Origin: Cytobacillus praedii
GTDB lineage: Bacteria; Bacillota; Bacilli; Bacillales; Cytobacillaceae
DNA: 64,000 nt
Direction of reading: 5' to 3'
Assembly: GCF_001439605.1 (NCBI RefSeq)
Contig: NZ_LMBX01000011.1
Location: 375-64,374 of the forward strand
The notes beneath the pieces were generated by a model. It ran no database searches. It had not been told where the DNA came from and saw only the letters and a program-made list of their open reading frames with translations. Made by a program: the position numbers and the translations under genes. Shown in pieces: positions 54,288 through 63,361 of the stretch. How positions within the stretch are numbered: the first letter of the stretch is position 1; each line of letters begins with the position of its first letter.

Positions 54288-54437
54288 GTCAAGCTGCAGC
54301 GCTTATCGCCTATTAAACTTCGGGTCTCCATCCTGCGATAAATCAACATCGGTTCGCTCACGCTTACTGCGTTTCCTTTATCTCAGTAAAAGCCCCTCCT
54401 GTTTGTAAGGCGATGATCAAGGCGCTTGCGCTATTCT
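54288..54437 (-). repeat. Family-A intergenic repeat, inverted (copy A6)
   Basis: Starts GTCAAGCTGCAGCGCTTATC and ends AAGGCGCTTGCGCTATTCT; landmarks TTAAACTTCGGGTCTCC, ATCAACATCGGTTCGCTC, TGCGTTTCC and GCCCCTCCTGTTTGTAAGG are kept. It fills much of the 360-bp gap between mecB and gudB and ends 4 bp before a cre-like sequence. Confidence 0.88.
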
Positions 54438-54440
54438 GCT

Positions 54441-54541
54441 TGAGAGCGTTTACATAAAATTATCGAAAAATGCGAAAAAAACCTTTTTTCATCTTGCATA
54501 AATTAAACAAAGGTGTATACTATGTCATGAAAGCGGACAAC
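54441..54541 (+). promoter_or_regulatory. gudB promoter with cre-like sequences
   Basis: TTGCAT (54494-54499), a 16-nt spacer and TATACT (54516-54521) form a sigma-A promoter. TGAGAGCGTTTACA (54441-54454) has one mismatch to the CcpA cre consensus. TGAAAGCGGACA (from 54528) is a strong left half overlapping the likely transcript start. Carbon repression of this glutamate dehydrogenase is inferred. Confidence 0.5.
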
Positions 54542-54571
54542 AAATGATAGAGATTTCTAGGAGGTTTACTA

Positions 54572-55846
54572 ATGGTAGCCAATAATGGTACTGAAACGAA
54601 TAAAGAAGACAAACTTGACGTATTAAAGTCAACTCAAACTGTCATTCACAAGGCATTGGAGAAGCTAGGGTATTCTGATGAAGTGTTTGAGCTTTTAAAA
54701 GAGCCACTTCGAATGATGACAGTGAAAATTCCAATCCGGATGGATGATGGAACTGTGAAAGTCTTTACTGGCTACCGGGCGCAGCATAATGATGCAGTTG
54801 GCCCAACTAAAGGTGGTATTCGTTTCCATCCAGGTGTGACAGAGAAAGAAGTGAAAGCACTTTCTATTTGGATGAGTTTAAAATGTGGAATTGTGGACCT
54901 TCCTTATGGCGGAGGAAAAGGCGGAATCGTATGTGATCCAAGAAACATGTCCTTCCGTGAATTAGAAGCGTTAAGCCGAGGGTATGTTCGTGCAATCAGC
55001 CAAATCGTTGGCCCGACGAAAGATATCCCAGCACCAGATGTATTTACTAACTCACAAATCATGGCATGGATGATGGATGAATATAGCAGAATGGATGAGT
55101 TTAACTCACCAGGGTTTATTACTGGGAAACCATTAGTTCTAGGTGGATCTCATGGCCGTGAATCTGCAACGGCTAAAGGGGTAACAATTTGCATTAATGA
55201 AGCAGCAAAAAGAAGAGGAATTGAATTAAAAGGTGCAAGAGTGGTTGTGCAAGGATTTGGGAATGCAGGAAGTTTCTTGTCCAAATTCTTACATGATGCG
55301 GGAGCAAAAGTAATTGGTATTTCAGATGCTTATGGTGCACTACATGATCCAAATGGTCTGGATATCGATTATTTACTAGACCGTCGCGATAGCTTCGGAA
55401 CAGTAACGAATTTATTCAATGATACTATTACTAATAAAGAGCTCTTGGAATTAGATTGTGATATTTTGGTTCCAGCAGCAATTGAAAATCAAATTACAGA
55501 TGAAAACGCTCATAACATAAAAGCAAAGATTGTTGTTGAGGCTGCAAATGGTCCAACTACTTTAGAGGCAACACAAATTTTAACTGAGCGAGGCATTTTG
55601 TTAGTTCCAGATGTATTGGCTTCTGCAGGTGGAGTAACAGTTTCCTATTTTGAATGGGTTCAAAATAATCAAGGATACTACTGGTCAGAAGAAGAAGTGG
55701 AAGAAAAATTAGAAAAGATTTTAGTCAAATCATTTGAAAATATTTATGAAACTGCTGAATCACGGAAAGTAGATATGCGACTTGCTGCTTATATGGTCGG
55801 AGTTAGAAAAATGGCTGAAGCATCAAGATTCCGTGGCTGGGTATAA
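54572..55846 (+). CDS. gudB: NAD-type glutamate dehydrogenase GudB
   Basis: Converts glutamate to 2-oxoglutarate and ammonium. The 424-aa protein has the family segments GPTKGGIRFHPGVT, the catalytic Lys116 in PYGGGKGGI, PAPDVFTNSQIMAWMMDEYS, and the Rossmann loop VVQGFGNAGSFLSKFL. At residues 91-99 it reads EKEVKALSI with a single VKA, so it lacks the 9-bp duplication that inactivates gudB in B. subtilis 168 and should be active. The ATG at 54572 follows TAGGAGGTTTACTA. RocG is a close paralogue; position before ypdA points to gudB. Confidence 0.93.
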   Translation: MVANNGTETNKEDKLDVLKSTQTVIHKALEKLGYSDEVFELLKEPLRMMTVKIPIRMDDGTVKVFTGYRAQHNDAVGPTKGGIRFHPGVTEKEVKALSIWMSLKCGIVDLPYGGGKGGIVCDPRNMSFRELEALSRGYVRAISQIVGPTKDIPAPDVFTNSQIMAWMMDEYSRMDEFNSPGFITGKPLVLGGSHGRESATAKGVTICINEAAKRRGIELKGARVVVQGFGNAGSFLSKFLHDAGAKVIGISDAYGALHDPNGLDIDYLLDRRDSFGTVTNLFNDTITNKELLELDCDILVPAAIENQITDENAHNIKAKIVVEAANGPTTLEATQILTERGILLVPDVLASAGGVTVSYFEWVQNNQGYYWSEEEVEEKLEKILVKSFENIYETAESRKVDMRLAAYMVGVRKMAEASRFRGWV

Positions 55847-55867
55847 TGTATATTTGAATATTTATGA

Positions 55868-55926
55868 AAAATCCCCTATCCTTAAGGATAGGGGATTTTT
55901 TAAAGACTCTTATCTAAAGAGTCTTG
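55868..55926 (+). terminator. Terminator after gudB with a second hairpin
   Basis: AAATCCCCTATCC pairs with GGATAGGGGATTT around TTAA, followed by TTTT. Immediately after, AAGACTCT pairs with AGAGTCTT around TATCTAA (55903-55926). Confidence 0.92.
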
Positions 55927-55962
55927 GTTTGTCATAGGATAGGATGACTGTTGACAAAATGA

Positions 55963-56053
55963 TAGTTGATTGGAGCCAAAAATGCGGGACACCAGTGGGA
56001 GGAGGCTTATTGCCGACTCCGCGGATCGCTGCTATCTGGAGTGAAAGTCAACC
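55963..56053. repeat. Degenerate repeat of a third type (family C)
   Basis: A stretch running TTGATTGGAGCCAAAAATGC to GGAGTGAAAGTCAACC, with GGGAGGAGGCTTATTGCC and CTCCGCGGATCGCT inside. The outer ends (TTGATTGGAGC and GTCAACC) and the Gly-rich G+C core resemble a repeat that I recall from many Bacillaceae intergenic regions. Only one copy lies in this window, so the call rests on memory. No gene is seen in the 288-bp gap from gudB to ypdA. Confidence 0.4.
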
Positions 56054-56134
56054 GCTACCAATTAATAATTAACAGCAAAACTATTTACAAACTACGGTTT
56101 TGCACGGAATTATTACAATTAAAGGAGTAAAAAA

Positions 56135-57106
56135 ATGAATAAAGAAGATGTCATTATTGTCGGGGGAGGTCCATGTGGGCTGGCTGCAGCTATTGCACTG
56201 CAGGAGATTGGCTATAGTCCTTTGATTATTGAAAAGGGAAACATTGTGAACGCGATCTACCATTATCCAACACATCAAACTTTTTTTAGTACTAGTGAAA
56301 AGCTAGAGATTGGGAGCATTCCTTTTATAACAATTGAATATAAGCCTCGAAGAAATGAAGCTTTAACGTACTATCGAGAAGTGGTTAATAGAAAGAATAT
56401 AAAGGTGAATGCATACGAAAAAGTTACTAAGGTGACAAAGCGGGATGGCGAAGATTTTCTAATTCTGACGAATAAAAATCAATATACAGCAAAGTATGTG
56501 ATTATTGCAACAGGCTATTATGACAACCCAAACTATATGAATATTCCAGGTGAAGAATTGCCAAAGGTGTTCCATTATTTTAAAGAAGCTCATCCGTTTT
56601 TTGATAAAGACGTTGTCGTTGTTGGTGGTAAGAATTCCAGTGTAGACGCTGCGTTGGAATTGGTGAAGGCAGGGGCAAGAGTTACAGTGATTTATCGGGG
56701 GAAGGAATACTCTCCTAGCATTAAGCCTTGGATATTGCCAGAATTTGATTCACTCGTTCGAAATGGGGTGATTCGAATGGAATTCCAATCACATGTGAAA
56801 GAAATTCTTGATGAGAAAGTCATCTATACAAAAGATGATCAAGTTTACGAGGTTAAAAATGATTTCGTATTTGCAATGACAGGCTATCACCCTGATCATG
56901 ACTTTTTAGAAGCAATGGGTATACAGATAGACACTGAATCGGGAAGGCCTATATTTAATAGTGAAACGATGGAAACAAATATCGCGGGCATTTATATTGC
57001 CGGAGTCATAGCAGCAGGAAACAATGCCAATGAAATTTTTATTGAAAATGGCCGTTTCCATGGTGGACTTATTGCACAGGCAATCAAAAATAAGAATAAA
57101 GTGTAA
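56135..57106 (+). CDS. ypdA: YpdA-type bacillithiol disulfide reductase
   Basis: FAD- and NADPH-dependent reductase of oxidised bacillithiol (Bdr). The 323-aa protein has the FAD loop VIIVGGGPCGLAAA with the family-specific Cys14, the NADPH loop VVVVGGKNSSVDAALE, and the late GVIAAGNNANEIFIENGRFHGG segment. It lacks the CxxC of thioredoxin reductase. The ATG at 56135 follows AAAGGAGTAAAAAA. Bacillithiol is typical of Bacillus. A terminator follows. Confidence 0.93.
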   Translation: MNKEDVIIVGGGPCGLAAAIALQEIGYSPLIIEKGNIVNAIYHYPTHQTFFSTSEKLEIGSIPFITIEYKPRRNEALTYYREVVNRKNIKVNAYEKVTKVTKRDGEDFLILTNKNQYTAKYVIIATGYYDNPNYMNIPGEELPKVFHYFKEAHPFFDKDVVVVGGKNSSVDAALELVKAGARVTVIYRGKEYSPSIKPWILPEFDSLVRNGVIRMEFQSHVKEILDEKVIYTKDDQVYEVKNDFVFAMTGYHPDHDFLEAMGIQIDTESGRPIFNSETMETNIAGIYIAGVIAAGNNANEIFIENGRFHGGLIAQAIKNKNKV

Positions 57107-57108
57107 AC

Positions 57109-57140
57109 AAAAAGAAATCGGCTGGATGGTCGATTTCTTT
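57109..57140. terminator. Terminator between ypdA and the asparaginase gene
   Basis: AAAGAAATCG pairs with CGATTTCTTT around GCTGGATGGT, with a T tail on the + side and A-rich start giving a partial tail on the minus side. Confidence 0.85.
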
Positions 57141-57152
57141 TCGTTTAAGCTA

Positions 57153-58130
57153 TTAGACTTGGAATATTTTTTCAATATCCATTATGTTTTGAGTGCTCTC
57201 TAGTCCAATTAAAAGTTTCAGTCTTGCTTTTTGTCCATTCAAACCGTTAGAAAAAATAACTCCTAAATCTTTTAAATGTTTTCCGCCGCCTTCATATCCA
57301 TAAACATCCTGAGCAATTCCGTTAAAACAGCGGGAAACGATAACGATTGGGATATTCTTCTCAATAAGTGATTTAATCCCGTCAACGGTAGCAGGCGGTA
57401 AATTACCCTGTCCTAGTGCTTCTATAACTACACCATGAAATTCCAAATCTCTGATCGCCCATAACAGAGTAGAGTCCATTCCGGCGTGGGCCTTAATTAA
57501 TGCGACCCTCTTGGAGATTCCGGAAATTGGATAATATTCATTTACAGTCGGAAGATGGTGGAAAAATACCCCTCTCTTCGTAACAATGCCAATAGGTCCA
57601 TATTGCGGGCTTTGGAAAGTGGAAACATTACTTGTATGAGTTTTTGTTACATTTTCTGCTGTATGGATCTCATCATTAAGGACAACAAGTACACCTTTGT
57701 TCTTTGCATCTTCACAAGAGGCAACTCGAATAGATGATATTAAATTGTAAAGTCCATCAGCGCCTATTTCATTGCTTGAACGCATGGCACCTGTCACTAC
57801 AATTGGCATGGATGTTTCAATAGTTAAGTGAAGAAAATAAGCTGTTTCCTCTAATGTATCTGTTCCATGGGTAATAACTACACCTGAAATTTCATTCAAA
57901 GCAATATATTTATCAATAATTTTTTTTAGCTCATACATTTCAAGAGGAGTAATATGTGGAGAAGGAAGGTGAAATGGTTCCTCGATAACAATGTCAGCTA
58001 AAGTTAATAATTCATTTGTTTTTTGTGTTAAAGGATTATTTTCGGTTGGTTTCACAGCACCTGTTGAGGCATCTTCACTCATAGATATCGTTCCGCCTGT
58101 ATGGATTACAAGTATCTTTTTCTTCTGCAT
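57153..58130 (-). CDS. ansA: L-asparaginase, type I
   Basis: Hydrolyses asparagine to aspartate and ammonia. The 325-aa protein has the two catalytic threonine motifs, IHTGGTISM near the N-terminus (Thr14) and VITHGTDTLEETA (Thr in GTDT), and the conserved Lys in TGAMRSSNEIGADG. It has no signal peptide, so a cytosolic type I enzyme is likely. The ATG at 58130 follows TTGGAGGAATGTAAG; an upstream extension to 58175 lacks a better site. In B. subtilis ansAB lies near yqxK with ansR; here it is separate and no aspartase gene follows. The 393-bp gap to prsW shows no gene that I can support. Confidence 0.88.
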   Translation of the reverse strand: MQKKKILVIHTGGTISMSEDASTGAVKPTENNPLTQKTNELLTLADIVIEEPFHLPSPHITPLEMYELKKIIDKYIALNEISGVVITHGTDTLEETAYFLHLTIETSMPIVVTGAMRSSNEIGADGLYNLISSIRVASCEDAKNKGVLVVLNDEIHTAENVTKTHTSNVSTFQSPQYGPIGIVTKRGVFFHHLPTVNEYYPISGISKRVALIKAHAGMDSTLLWAIRDLEFHGVVIEALGQGNLPPATVDGIKSLIEKNIPIVIVSRCFNGIAQDVYGYEGGGKHLKDLGVIFSNGLNGQKARLKLLIGLESTQNIMDIEKIFQV

Positions 58131-58523
58131 CTTACATTCCTCCAAGGTTGATTTTAGGTAACTGTCTTGTTTCACAAGAAAGACTTCGACAGCGGTACTA
58201 TTTCACGCTTAAAAGCGGAAGTTTTAGGTGAGTATCAGGTGCCAAATGCAGTTTTGGCTCCCTTGCAATGATAATTCAAAATCGAATCGATATCACTCAT
58301 TGTGTTTTTTCTCAGTCATTATAATGTGCTGGCAGCTGTGAACAATGATTTTTATCCCAAAGAGGCTTGGATACAGATTATGGAATCCTCCACTCCACTC
58401 CATCCATCACTATCACTATATGGGGGACTTTTCACATTTCAATTCCATATTTTGAAAAACCATTTTCAATCTTTACATATCATGTTACGATTAAAGAAAA
58501 CAAAATCGAAATGAGGGCAGCTC

Positions 58524-59195
58524 ATGCTTGGAATATTATCTGCAGGGATTGCTCCAGGACTTGCATTATTAAGCTACTTTTATTTGAAGGACCAATATAG
58601 CTCTGAGCCCATTTCAATGGTGTTCAAAACCTTTTTTTTCGGCGCGCTGCTTGTTTTTCCAATCGCGTTTATTCAGTATGTACTTGAGACAGAAAACTTG
58701 ATTCAATCAAGCTTTATAAATGCTTTCCTCTCAGCCAGTATGCTGGAAGAATTTTTTAAGTGGTTTATTTTATTTTATGCTGTGTACCAGCATGTAGAGT
58801 TTGATGAACCATATGATGGAATTGTCTATGGAGCATCTGTTTCATTAGGTTTTGCAACATTAGAAAATATTTTTTACCTTATTGCCCACGGGTTGGACCA
58901 TGCTATAGGAAGAGCACTTTTACCAGTATCCAGTCATGCCTTATTTGGTGTCATTATGGGTTATTATATCGGAAAAGGGAAATTTACAGCAACCAAAAAA
59001 GTCAAATGGATCTTTTTATCATTATTTTTTCCGTTTATTCTTCATGGAACGTATGATTTTATTTTAATAACGCAAAAGAACTGGATGTTCATTATGTTTC
59101 CATTCATGATTTTCCTTTGGTGGCTAGGCTTAAGGAAGGTAAAAATGGCACGAGCTTTAAATACCAAACATATAGAAAATCAGTTTCATTATTAA
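58524..59195 (+). CDS. prsW: Site-1 protease PrsW
   Basis: Polytopic membrane glutamic protease that cleaves anti-sigma factor RsiW to start sigma-W release. The 223-aa product has about five to six helices and the catalytic Glu75-Glu76 pair in [11 protein letters not shown], with conserved His139 and His174 in SSHALFG and LHGTYDF. The ATG at 58524 follows GAGGGCAGCTC. It lies before sleB as in B. subtilis (ypdC). Confidence 0.93.
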   Translation: MLGILSAGIAPGLALLSYFYLKDQYSSEPISMVFKTFFFGALLVFPIAFIQYVLETENLIQSSFINAFLSASMLEEFFKWFILFYAVYQHVEFDEPYDGIVYGASVSLGFATLENIFYLIAHGLDHAIGRALLPVSSHALFGVIMGYYIGKGKFTATKKVKWIFLSLFFPFILHGTYDFILITQKNWMFIMFPFMIFLWWLGLRKVKMARALNTKHIENQFHY

Positions 59196-59231
59196 AAAAC
59201 TCTTCATTGTAAAAAATGGAGAGTTTTTTTA
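59194..59231 (+). terminator. Terminator after prsW
   Basis: AAAAAACTCTTCATT pairs with AATGGAGAGTTTTTT around GTAAAA. Confidence 0.88.
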
Positions 59232-59326
59232 TTACACAATAATAACTAGTATCATTGCATAAAAAGTTAGTTACTACAAAATATAGAGATAATGAGATAA
59301 AGATTTCCTTTGGAGGTTACAATTCC

Positions 59327-60184
59327 ATGAAAAAGAATTTGTTTATATCGAAAGTAATTTTAATCATTTCTCTCTGCATGTTGTTTGTGCCTATCAGCGG
59401 AAATGATAGGAAGGTAACGGCCTTTACAAATCAAGTCATTCAACAAGGCGCTGTAGGGGATGATGTAATTGAACTTCAGTCAAGGCTGCAATATCTTGGA
59501 TTTTATAACGGGAAGATTGACGGGGTGTTCGGATGGGGAACGTATTGGGCTCTAAGGAATTTTCAATATGAATTCGGGCTAGATATTGATGGAATGGCAG
59601 GGGGAAAAACGAAGAAAAAGCTTGTAGATGCGTCGAAATACAATAAGGAATTTGTGAAAGAACAAATAAATAAAGGAAATAAATTTACTCATTATGGGGG
59701 AGTGGATTTAGAAAAGCAGAAAAAGCCAGCAGGACAAACGGCACAGAAGCCGAAGGCACCTGCAAACAACAATAGTGGCGGGCAAAAAGCGGAACAAAAA
59801 CCAACAGCAACTAACATCCCTAATGGGTTTTCTCAAAATGATATCCAATTAATGGCGAATGCTGTTTATGGAGAAGCGAGGGGAGAACCATATACAGGTC
59901 AGGTAGCTGTTGCTGCAGTCATTTTAAATCGTGTAGATAGTGCTTCCTTTCCCAATACTGTTTCAGGCGTTATTTTTGAACCGCGTGCATTTACGGCTGT
60001 AGCGGACGGACAAATATGGCTAACACCGAATGAAACAGCTAAGAAAGCCGTTCTGGATGCATTAAATGGATGGGATCCAACAGGAAACGCCATTTATTAT
60101 TTTAATCCTGACACAGCTACTAGCGGATGGATTTGGTCCCGTCCGCAAATAAAGCAGATCGGGAAACATATTTTCTGTAAATAG
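59327..60184 (+). CDS. sleB: Spore cortex-lytic enzyme SleB
   Basis: Lytic transglycosylase that degrades cortex in germination. The 285-aa protein has a signal-type N-terminal helix, a peptidoglycan-binding domain (GDDVIELQSRLQYLGFYNGKIDGVFGWGT, about residues 44-100), a Pro/Ala/Gln-rich linker (about 126-165), and the SleB/CwlJ catalytic domain starting QLMANAVYGEARGEPYTGQVA with the catalytic Glu. The ATG at 59327 follows TTTGGAGGTTACAATTCC; an in-frame start at 59255 lacks a site. It forms an operon with ypeB, 14 bp on. Confidence 0.95.
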   Translation: MKKNLFISKVILIISLCMLFVPISGNDRKVTAFTNQVIQQGAVGDDVIELQSRLQYLGFYNGKIDGVFGWGTYWALRNFQYEFGLDIDGMAGGKTKKKLVDASKYNKEFVKEQINKGNKFTHYGGVDLEKQKKPAGQTAQKPKAPANNNSGGQKAEQKPTATNIPNGFSQNDIQLMANAVYGEARGEPYTGQVAVAAVILNRVDSASFPNTVSGVIFEPRAFTAVADGQIWLTPNETAKKAVLDALNGWDPTGNAIYYFNPDTATSGWIWSRPQIKQIGKHIFCK

Positions 60185-60198
60185 AGAGGTGAAGAACT

Positions 60199-61548
60199 TT
60201 GCTAAGAGGAATATTAATTGGTGTACTAACATTAGGTGTTGCAGGAACGGCTTATTGGGGGTACCAAGAGCATCGAGAAAAGAATGCAATTCTGATTAAT
60301 GCAGAAAATAATTATCAACGAGCCTTTCATGATTTAACCTATCAAATAGCTGTTTTACATGACAAGATTGGGACAACATTAGCAATGAATTCACGAAATT
60401 CCTTATCACCAGCATTGGCTGATGTTTGGAAACTAACATCAGAGGCACATTCAAATGTTGGGCAGCTTCCATTAACCTTGCTGCCTTTTAATAAGACTGA
60501 GGAATTTCTTGCAAACATTGGGGACTTTAGTTATAAGACAGCAGTAAGGGATTTAGATAAGGAGCCTCTGTCTAATAAGGAATACCAATCCTTAAAGAAA
60601 TTGTATTCACAGGCTGGGGAGATTCAGCAGGATTTAAGGAAAGTCCAGCATATGGTGCTTAAAAATAATCTTCGCTGGATGGACGTGGAAATGGCATTGG
60701 CAACAGACTCTCAACCTGCAGACAATACTATTATTGACGGGTTTAAAACAGTAGAAAAAACTGTTGATGGCTATGGAGAGACAGATTTTGGACCTGCATT
60801 TGTAAATATGCAGAAAAAGGACGAAAATTTCAAATACCTTGAAGGCAAAGAAATTACAAAAAGAGAAGCAGAGAATATTGCGAAAAAATATGCTGCCTTC
60901 GGTAACAATGTGAATGTAAAGGTAACTGAAAATGGAGATGGATCGAAATATGGCTTCTTCAGTGTCACAGTACAAGACAAAAAAACAAAGAATGAAGCAA
61001 GTATGGATATCACCAAAAAAGGTGGGTATCCCATCTGGTATATCCTTGCAAGAGATGTGAAAAAACAAGCGATCAGTTTGAATGATGCCAGTAAAAAAGC
61101 GATACAATTTTTGAAAGAAAATGAGTTCGAAAGCTTGGATTTATTCGAAAGTTCACAATATGATAATGTAGGTGTATTTACATTCGTTACGAACGAAAAT
61201 AACATTAGAATTTATCCAGATTCTATAAAGATAAAAATAGCATTGGACAATGGAAAGTTATTGGGTTTTTCAGCAGAGGATTATTTGAGAGCTCATCATG
61301 TTCGTGATATCCCTAAACCTGCAATAACAAAAGAAGATGCACGTTCAAAAATCAATCCCCAAGTGAAGGTCATGGAAGAAGGTATGGCAGTAATAATAAA
61401 TGATATAAATCAAGAAGTTCTGTGCTATGAGTTCCTTGGCACATTAGGGGATGATACGTATCGTGTGTTTATAAATGCAGACAATGGCAATGAAGAACGA
61501 GTAGAAAAACTGAAAAATGCAGAACAAATATTTGAGGATGTTGTCTAA
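60199..61548 (+). CDS. ypeB: Germination protein YpeB
   Basis: Partner needed for SleB placement and stability in the spore. The 449-aa protein has an N-terminal membrane anchor (MLRGILIGVLTLGVAGTAYW), an alpha-helical domain, and C-terminal PepSY-like domains (ITKREAENIAKKYA and following MDITKKGGYPIWYI, and a third near EEGMAVI). The start is a TTG at 60199, 5 nt after GAGAGGTGAAG, matching the B. subtilis N-terminus. A terminator follows directly. Confidence 0.94.
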   Translation: MLRGILIGVLTLGVAGTAYWGYQEHREKNAILINAENNYQRAFHDLTYQIAVLHDKIGTTLAMNSRNSLSPALADVWKLTSEAHSNVGQLPLTLLPFNKTEEFLANIGDFSYKTAVRDLDKEPLSNKEYQSLKKLYSQAGEIQQDLRKVQHMVLKNNLRWMDVEMALATDSQPADNTIIDGFKTVEKTVDGYGETDFGPAFVNMQKKDENFKYLEGKEITKREAENIAKKYAAFGNNVNVKVTENGDGSKYGFFSVTVQDKKTKNEASMDITKKGGYPIWYILARDVKKQAISLNDASKKAIQFLKENEFESLDLFESSQYDNVGVFTFVTNENNIRIYPDSIKIKIALDNGKLLGFSAEDYLRAHHVRDIPKPAITKEDARSKINPQVKVMEEGMAVIINDINQEVLCYEFLGTLGDDTYRVFINADNGNEERVEKLKNAEQIFEDVV

Positions 61549-61576
61549 AGGAAAAGCCACTTGGCTTTTCCTTTTT
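61547..61576 (+). terminator. Terminator after sleB-ypeB
   Basis: AAAGGAAAAGCC pairs with GGCTTTTCCTTT around ACTT, immediately after the stop codon. Confidence 0.9.
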
Positions 61577-61654
61577 ATATGAATGACAAAACAGTGTATC
61601 CATGTCATAATTAAGTATCAAGATGAACCTTTTGAAGAGGAAAGTGTGGTCTGC

Positions 61655-62311
61655 ATGATTAATATTGGTGATGTATTATTGTTAGAACCTAGTCATTCTG
61701 AAAAAACTGAAAAATATAAATGTAAGATTGTTGAAAAGTCAGAGAGCAAAATATATATCGACTACCCAATTAATATGGATACGAATAGAACGGTATTTTT
61801 GATGGATGGCACGCAGTTAAAGGGGACATTTGTTTCTGAGGATGGATCGGTGTATTTATTTGAAACGGAAGTCCTTAGCAGGGTGAAACAGATGATTCCT
61901 ATGATTGTTCTTTCATATCCTGGTGAAGAACAATTAGTTAGAATACAGCGGAGACAATTTGTCAGAGTGGAAACAGCTGTGGATGTTGCCATGCATCCTA
62001 TACATATGGAATTTTCTCCAATGATATCTATTACAGAGGATATTAGTGCTGGTGGAGCAGCGATTATCTGCCAAAATTCATCTGTTATCAAACCAAATAT
62101 GATGGTACAAAACTTGTTTGTATTGCCAATGCAAAATGGAGAAATTCATTATTTAAAGTTGAAGAGCAAAATAGTTAGAGTGCTGGAGAAAAAGGATTCT
62201 AAGTCTGTCGCTTCTGTCCAATTTGTAGATACTACCCCTAGTGACCGCCAAATGCTGCTTCGGTTTTGTTTTGATAGACAGCTCGCGTATAAGAAAAAAG
62301 GGTTAGAATAA
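61655..62311 (+). CDS. ypfA: PilZ-domain c-di-GMP receptor YpfA
   Basis: A 218-aa YcgR-type protein that binds c-di-GMP and slows flagellar motors. The N-terminal YcgR-like domain (residues 1-95) is followed by a PilZ domain with RRQFVR (RxxxR) near residue 100 and the EDISAGGAA (DxSxxG) motif, the two c-di-GMP contact sites. The ATG at 61655 has GAGGAAAGTG upstream; an in-frame start at 61583 has none. In B. subtilis ypfA lies after ypeB. Confidence 0.9.
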   Translation: MINIGDVLLLEPSHSEKTEKYKCKIVEKSESKIYIDYPINMDTNRTVFLMDGTQLKGTFVSEDGSVYLFETEVLSRVKQMIPMIVLSYPGEEQLVRIQRRQFVRVETAVDVAMHPIHMEFSPMISITEDISAGGAAIICQNSSVIKPNMMVQNLFVLPMQNGEIHYLKLKSKIVRVLEKKDSKSVASVQFVDTTPSDRQMLLRFCFDRQLAYKKKGLE

Positions 62312-62381
62312 AAAAGTAAGGAATAATTTTTTCAAAATAATCGCATACTAATCGTAAAGTACAAAAAGCGGAGCGATTGTG

Positions 62382-62561
62382 ATGAAGACATTTGAAAGAA
62401 TTCTAGTGAAGATTGCCATTATACAATGTTTATTTCTAATTGTTACACAAATATTTTTTCACAAATTGAATGCTTTTCCGGAATTAAATCAAATCAGCCA
62501 GTATGAAGGTGTGACAGATAATAATTTCATGGAATTGCTTGAAACATTTAAAGGGAAATAA
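62382..62561 (+). CDS. ypfB: YpfB-like small membrane protein
   Basis: A 59-aa peptide with a single membrane helix (about residues 9-27, VKIAIIQCLFLIVTQIFF) and a short tail. It matches YpfB of Bacillus in length, layout and position between ypfA and cmk. The ATG at 62382 follows AGCGGAGCGATTGTG. Function unknown. Confidence 0.75.
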   Translation: MKTFERILVKIAIIQCLFLIVTQIFFHKLNAFPELNQISQYEGVTDNNFMELLETFKGK

Positions 62562-62592
62562 GTAAGCAGGCAAATTGTCTGCTTACTTTTTA
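62560..62592 (+). terminator. Terminator after ypfB
   Basis: AAGTAAGCAG pairs with CTGCTTACTT around GCAAATTGT, followed by T residues. Confidence 0.88.
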
Positions 62593-62683
62593 TTTTTAAG
62601 TAAAGATTAAAAGGCTCATTTTGTATCATCATATGTTAAAATAAAAACAAAAATAGAGCATCAAGGCTATTTTAGGAGGCACT

Positions 62684-63358
62684 ATGAAGAATAAAATTTC
62701 AATTGCAATTGATGGACCAGCAGCAGCCGGGAAAAGTACAGTTGCAAAAATCGTAGCAGAAAAACTTTCTTATATTTATATTGATACAGGGGCTATGTAC
62801 AGGGCATTGACGTATAAAGCAATCTTAAACAATAGTAACTTAGAAGATGAAAACGAGCTAATAAAAATATTAAATGATACGGTTATTGAACTGCAGCCTG
62901 GAAAGGATGGTCAATTCATTTACCTAGATGGGAAGGATGTAACTAATGAAATCAGAACATCTGAAGTAACGAATTCTGTGTCCATTGCTGCTAAACATAA
63001 ACTGGTTAGAGAAGAAATGGTCAGAAGACAGCAAAGCTTTTCAGTAAATGGCGGTGTTGTTATGGATGGAAGAGACATCGGCACACATGTGCTGCCTAAT
63101 GCAGAAGTGAAGGCCTTCTTATTAGCTTCTGTGGAGGAAAGGGCGATTCGCAGACATAATGAGAATATCCAAAAAGGGTTTTCGTCTGATTTGGAGAAAT
63201 TAAAGGAAGAGATTTCTTTAAGAGACAAGTTGGATTCAGAACGTGAAGTGGCTCCATTAAAAAAAGCAGAGGACGCTGTTGAAATTGATACAACATCATT
63301 ATCGATTGAACAGGTTGTAGAAAAAATTATGAACCTGGCTAATGAAAGGATCGGATGA
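62684..63358 (+). CDS. cmk: Cytidylate kinase
   Basis: Phosphorylates CMP and dCMP. The 224-aa protein has the P-loop GPAAAGKST (about residues 11-19), [19 protein letters not shown] with the CMP-binding Asp and Arg, and a lid with RAIRRHNE. The ATG at 62684 follows TAGGAGGCACT. Three bases separate it from plsC, so both are coupled. Confidence 0.95.
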   Translation: MKNKISIAIDGPAAAGKSTVAKIVAEKLSYIYIDTGAMYRALTYKAILNNSNLEDENELIKILNDTVIELQPGKDGQFIYLDGKDVTNEIRTSEVTNSVSIAAKHKLVREEMVRRQQSFSVNGGVVMDGRDIGTHVLPNAEVKAFLLASVEERAIRRHNENIQKGFSSDLEKLKEEISLRDKLDSEREVAPLKKAEDAVEIDTTSLSIEQVVEKIMNLANERIG

Positions 63359-63361
63359 ATC

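Noticed and set aside
58302-58600. 70- and 77-aa frames before prsW
   Set aside because: They have no ribosome-binding site, no domain, and one overlaps the prsW start in another frame.
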